Shown: positions 5,502 through 7,192 of the stretch, piece after piece | Numbering within the stretch: position 1 is the first letter of the stretch | Layout of the letters: every line of letters starts with the position of its first letter | Assembly: GCA_025925615.1 (NCBI GenBank) | Contig: JAICLN010000218.1 | Span: 1 to 7,192, forward strand | Length of the DNA: 7,192 bases | DNA from: Actinomycetospora sp. | GTDB lineage: Bacteria > Actinomycetota > Actinomycetes > Mycobacteriales > Pseudonocardiaceae | Direction: 5' to 3' | Notes under the pieces: generated by a model | Databases searched by the model: none | What the model was told of the DNA's origin: nothing | What the model saw: only the letters and a program-made list of their open reading frames with translations | Made by a program: the position numbers and the translations under genes

Positions 5502-7192
5502 GTGTCGACGAGTAGCCCCGCAGCTCAGTTCGGTCCGAACGAGTGGCTGGTCGACGAGATGTACCAGCGCTACCTGGCCGACCCGAACTCGGTCGACGAG
5601 GCGTGGCACGAGTTCTTCGCGGACTACGCCCCCTCGGACGGCGAGAACACCGCCGGGGCCAACTCCGCGTCGTCGACGGGGGCGGCCTCGTCGCCGACCA
5701 CGGCCGAGGAGTCCGCCGCGAGCGGGGCCTCCGCCTCGCGGTCGACGAACGGCGGCGCGGGCACCTCGTCGTCGAGCCCGAACGGGACCGCCGCGAGCGG
5801 GAGCGCGCCCACCGCACCGTCGTCCCCGTCGCAGTCCCCGTCGCCGCAGGCCTCGTCCTCGGCGCCCGCCAAGGCCCCGTCGTCGGGAGCGGGCAACGCG
5901 ACCACGACGCGCCCGAGCGGCGACGCGCCGAGCGAGGCCAAGCCGGCCGCCGGGTCGACCACCCCCGCGAAGTCCCAGAACGACGACGCGGGTGACGTCA
6001 CGGTGAAACCGCTGCGCGGTGCCGCGAACGCGATCGCCAAGAACATGCAGGCGTCGCTGGAACTGCCGACCGCGACGAGCGTGCGCGCGGTCCCGGCGAA
6101 GCTGCTGACCGACAACCGCATCGTCGTCAACAACCACCTGCGGCGCTCCCGCGGCGGCAAGGTCTCGTTCACCCACCTGCTCGGGTACGCGATGGTCCGG
6201 GCGCTGGCGCAGTTCCCCAACATGAACCGCCACTACGGGACCGACGAGAAGGGCAAGCCCGCCGTCGTCGACCCGGGCCACGTCAACCTCGGTCTCGCGA
6301 TGGACCTGCAGGGCAAGGACGGGTCCCGCTCGCTCGTGGTGGTCGCGCTCAAGGGCTGCGAGAAGCTGAACTTCGCCCAGTTCTGGGCGGCGTACGAGGA
6401 CGTGGTCCGCAAGGCCCGCACCGGGAAGCTCACCACCGAGGACTTCGCGGGCGTCACGATCAGCCTGACCAACCCGGGCACGATCGGGACGAACCACTCG
6501 GTGCCGCGCCTGACCGTCGGCCAGGGCACGATCGTCGGCGTCGGCGCGATGGAGTACCCCGCCGAGTTCCAGGGCGCCAGCGACGAGCGCCTCGCCAACA
6601 TGGGCATCAGCAAGATCGTCACGCTGACGTCCACGTACGACCACCGGATCATCCAGGGCGCCGAGTCCGGCGACTTCCTGCGGCGGATCCACCACCTCGT
6701 GCTGGGCGAGGACGGGTTCTACGACGAGATCTTCGCCTCGCTGCGCATCCCGTACGAGCCGATCCGCTGGACCCAGGACCTGCCCGAGACCTCGATCGAC
6801 CGCACCGCGCGGATCATCGAGCTGATCGACGCGTACCGGACCCGCGGCCACCTCATGGCCGACACCGACCCGCTCGACCACCCGCAGCGCAAGCACCCCG
6901 ACCTGGACATCCAGAGCCACGGGCTGACGCTGTGGGACCTCGACCGGGAGTTCCCGGTCGACGGGTTCGCCGGGCGGCAGACCATGAAGCTGCGCGACAT
7001 CCTCGGGGTGCTGCGCGACTCGTACTGCCGCACGATCGGCATCGAGTACATGCACATCCTCGACCCCGAGAAGCGCGCCTGGCTGCAGGAGCGCATCGAG
7101 GTGCCGCACGAGAAGGTGCCGGTCGCCGAGCAGAAGTACATCCTGTCCAAGCTGAACGCCGCCGAAGCGTTCGAGGCCTTCCTGCAGACCAA
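5502..7192 (+). CDS. kgd: multifunctional 2-oxoglutarate dehydrogenase/decarboxylase Kgd (OdhA/SucA), 5' part
   Basis: First 563 codons of the actinobacterial enzyme that joins an E2-like acyltransferase to the thiamine-dependent E1 for 2-oxoglutarate, acting in the TCA cycle; the gene runs off the window. The GTG start gives [16 protein letters not shown], the N-terminal segment typical of Kgd/OdhA, so it is preferred over ATG 5559. Residues 45-165 are a Ser/Thr/Ala/Pro/Gly linker, clearly longer than in the mycobacterial protein as I recall it. The acyltransferase domain spans about 166-405, with NMNRHY, the [10 protein letters not shown] stretch and the catalytic D380-H381-R382 in TYDHRIIQG. 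From about 415 (IPYEPIRW) come the E1 N-terminal parts, including [20 protein letters not shown] and the final [15 protein letters not shown]. No lipoyl domain is present, as expected. In mycobacteria and corynebacteria this enzyme is inhibited by the FHA protein GarA/OdhI. Identification is firm from long matches to the Mycobacterium and Corynebacterium proteins recalled from memory. Confidence 0.96.
   Translation, partial: MSTSSPAAQFGPNEWLVDEMYQRYLADPNSVDEAWHEFFADYAPSDGENTAGANSASSTGAASSPTTAEESAASGASASRSTNGGAGTSSSSPNGTAASGSAPTAPSSPSQSPSPQASSSAPAKAPSSGAGNATTTRPSGDAPSEAKPAAGSTTPAKSQNDDAGDVTVKPLRGAANAIAKNMQASLELPTATSVRAVPAKLLTDNRIVVNNHLRRSRGGKVSFTHLLGYAMVRALAQFPNMNRHYGTDEKGKPAVVDPGHVNLGLAMDLQGKDGSRSLVVVALKGCEKLNFAQFWAAYEDVVRKARTGKLTTEDFAGVTISLTNPGTIGTNHSVPRLTVGQGTIVGVGAMEYPAEFQGASDERLANMGISKIVTLTSTYDHRIIQGAESGDFLRRIHHLVLGEDGFYDEIFASLRIPYEPIRWTQDLPETSIDRTARIIELIDAYRTRGHLMADTDPLDHPQRKHPDLDIQSHGLTLWDLDREFPVDGFAGRQTMKLRDILGVLRDSYCRTIGIEYMHILDPEKRAWLQERIEVPHEKVPVAEQKYILSKLNAAEAFEAFLQT

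Noticed and set aside
2069..5515. A 1148-codon rightward frame overlapping the exporter gene.
   Set aside because: It is the exporter read in another frame; Arg/Gly/Pro-rich with no motifs.
5543..6223. Rightward and leftward frames overlapping the kgd linker.
   Set aside because: They arise from the repetitive Ser/Ala/Pro codons of the linker. The kgd frame is continuous and homologous on both sides, so no frameshift or inserted gene is needed.
1914..7109. A 1731-codon open frame on the leftward strand running antisense to the exporter and kgd.
   Set aside because: It exists because both rightward genes are in the same frame and use no TTA, CTA or TCA codons between these points; it ends exactly at a TCA serine codon (1914-1916). 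Its product is compositionally odd (Arg/Gly/Val/Asp/His-rich) and shows no domain, while the opposite strand has clear families.
1..7192. CRISPR arrays, insertion sequences, integrase sites, phage or defence genes.
   Set aside because: No spaced direct repeats, transposase-like frames, terminal repeats or compositional breaks were seen; all clear genes are chromosomal metabolism or transport.

Overview
The window is very GC-rich, with coding frames that end codons almost exclusively in G or C, GTG starts, and promoter -10 boxes of the TAGNNT type. Together with an actinobacterial-type Kgd/OdhA gene (an E2-like acyltransferase domain joined to the 2-oxoglutarate E1), this points to an actinomycete. 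Pseudonocardiales is my best guess, but it is an inference from style and not from a search.

Layout: positions 1-147 are mostly non-coding, with a terminator-like hairpin and possibly the first codons of a leftward gene leaving the window. Positions 148-1232 hold a two-gene leftward operon: a cupin-type cysteine dioxygenase (594-1232), then a single-domain rhodanese (148-597), overlapping by an ATGA stop/start. Positions 1233-1508 are a divergent control region. On its leftward strand it holds a possible 24-codon leader peptide ending Cys-Arg-stop, with a -35/-10 pair placed for a leaderless transcript, and complementary segments that could form alternative RNA structures before the dioxygenase. 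On the rightward strand a TAGCCT box lies 7 nt before a GTG with no Shine-Dalgarno sequence.

Positions 1509-5402 are one 1297-residue fused ABC exporter (TMD1-NBD1-TMD2-NBD2) with one degenerate and one consensus ATP site. A 99-bp gap holds a hairpin terminator candidate and a second promoter with the same CTAGCCTGG core. From 5502 to the right edge runs the first 563 codons of kgd, with its N-terminal segment, an unusually long Ser/Thr/Ala/Pro linker, the acyltransferase domain, and the start of the E1 region. The thiamine-diphosphate part lies outside the window.

Function: the left operon belongs to cysteine catabolism and sulfane-sulfur handling. kgd feeds the TCA cycle and 2-oxoglutarate/glutamate balance. 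The exporter sits between them with its own apparent promoter, and nothing in the sequence identifies its substrate. No mobile elements, CRISPR arrays, tRNA or rRNA genes were seen. I found no wholly new system. The observation most worth testing is the possible cysteine-responsive leader upstream of the dioxygenase.
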